NCBI GenBank assembly: GCA_011947345.1
Contig: JAAVTG010000538.1
Location: 496,001 to 560,000, forward strand
DNA from: Phytophthora quininea
Taxonomy: Eukaryota > Oomycota > Peronosporomycetes > Peronosporales > Peronosporaceae
DNA: 64,000 bases
Direction of reading: 5' to 3'
The position numbers and the translations under genes are program-made. Shown here piece after piece: positions 63,324 through 64,000 of the stretch. Below the pieces are notes generated by a model. It saw nothing but the letters and a program-made list of their open reading frames with translations, was not told the DNA's origin and searched no databases. The stretch's first letter is position 1; every line of letters begins with the position of its first letter.

Positions 63324-64000
63324 AGCAACACCGAGCAGAGCAGTTTCCAGCGGCCGTGGCATTCGCGACGAAAGCTGTAGCGCTACTACATACCTGGTGG
63401 ATTTTTCCTGCGCGTGTCTGCATTTGCATTCCTCAGTCAATACATTCATTTTTCCTCCTGACAAAGGATACCTTTTGGCATAAACTGCCGTCGACAGGGC
63501 GTGTTGATGCCTTTCAGTGTTGCTGCCTTGTCGAGGGGCAATTGTCTGAATTTCGGGGATCGGAGCCGATGATGGCAGGGTGAAGAGACCGAGCATGTGG
63601 TCGCTGCCGCTTGCCATCATCACCGAGTTTGCCTTGGCCTTTTGCTAGCAGCAGCCTTGTCATTGGTCATTAGAGGCTGTTGACCATAATCCCCTGCCCG
63701 CTGTCAAATCGAGCAGGAAGCTGTAATTCGGGACGTGCCAGGCAACCAAGCTCGCTTTCGCGACCGAGCTGGCGTCGAAAGGCGAATGCAGTCGGCGTTC
63801 CGTTCCTCTTGGTGGTATTTATTTTAGTTGTATCGATCCGATAAAAGGTATCGTCTCGCGGAAACGACTCTCCAACTTACACATCTTTTTCGAGCTCTGC
63901 AGCCCCCGAGTGCGATACACTTGATGATGCCATTTGGCCCGCGCGGTACACACGGAAAGTAATCGGTGATGATGGTCACTGCAGCGGCACGCCTTCTGAA
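63324..64000. other. Downstream of ABC genes, nothing recognised
   Basis: 3' flank of transporter 2 and upstream sequence of whatever lies beyond the window. No supported coding sequence, repeat or RNA gene is seen. Confidence 0.45.

Overview
The window is nuclear DNA of an oomycete, almost certainly a Phytophthora or close relative. Evidence: a cluster of AA17-type lytic polysaccharide monooxygenase (LPMO) genes, a family known from oomycetes; oomycete-type core promoters (Inr plus FPR, close to GCTCATTYYNCAWTTT) about 45-70 bases upstream of several start codons; intron-poor genes with short GT...AG introns; a coiled-coil/START-like gene of the oomycete M96 type; and tandem PDR-type ABC transporters.

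Layout. (1) 0.6-34.5 kb is a repeat-rich cluster of secreted-protein genes. It holds six AA17 LPMO genes (634-1545 -, 2479-3357 -, 7961-9296 -, 12904-13992 +, 28633-29997 +, 33152-34518 +), one AA17 pseudogene split by a LINE (14348-18963 -), two small secreted tail-only proteins with an RMLR motif and no LPMO domain (5524-6498 +, 20077-20601 +), and a broken copy of the first of these (30612-32640 -). Most LPMOs and both tail-only proteins share a C-terminal architecture: Ser/Thr/Pro or Asn/Gly-rich spacer, tandem CGSL[DE][VMI]A repeats, and a terminal motif ending GTV[AS]P[QK]. LPMOs 634-1545 and 2479-3357 instead end in a Cys followed by an Arg cluster. Inverted segmental duplications have shuffled heads and tails: 7961-9296 has the head of 12904-13992 and the tail of 28633-29997.

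Mobile DNA inside the cluster: an hAT-type element with an exact 8-bp target duplication that carries fragments of host genes (20871-24779), two 5'-truncated LINEs with long target duplications (15156-18514, 24890-27400), a retroposon-like insert (30744-32066) and an 814-bp insert with a 10-bp target duplication (6761-7574).

(2) 34.6-39 kb: an M96-type gene, then a decayed pogo-like DDE transposase on the minus strand next to a decayed Fanzor/TnpB-like gene on the plus strand. (3) 39.2-53.5 kb is gene-dense and housekeeping-like: a HAT-repeat/RGG protein, a PDAT-like acyltransferase, mitochondrial HSP60, an APC-family polyamine/amino-acid transporter, and a long coiled-coil protein with UVR motifs and about 14 copies of an FGGL-type motif. 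(4) 54.2-63.3 kb: two tandem full-size PDR/ABCG transporters whose second nucleotide-binding domains are nearly identical.

Caution on quality. HSP60, PDAT, both ABC genes, the coiled-coil gene, the HAT gene and most LPMO genes are each interrupted by single-base shifts lying almost always in short homopolymers that look one base too short. I read these as sequence errors and give full gene spans. In-frame stops, deletions and insertions (the AA17 pseudogene, the gene fragments in the hAT element, the Fanzor and pogo remnants) are treated as true decay.
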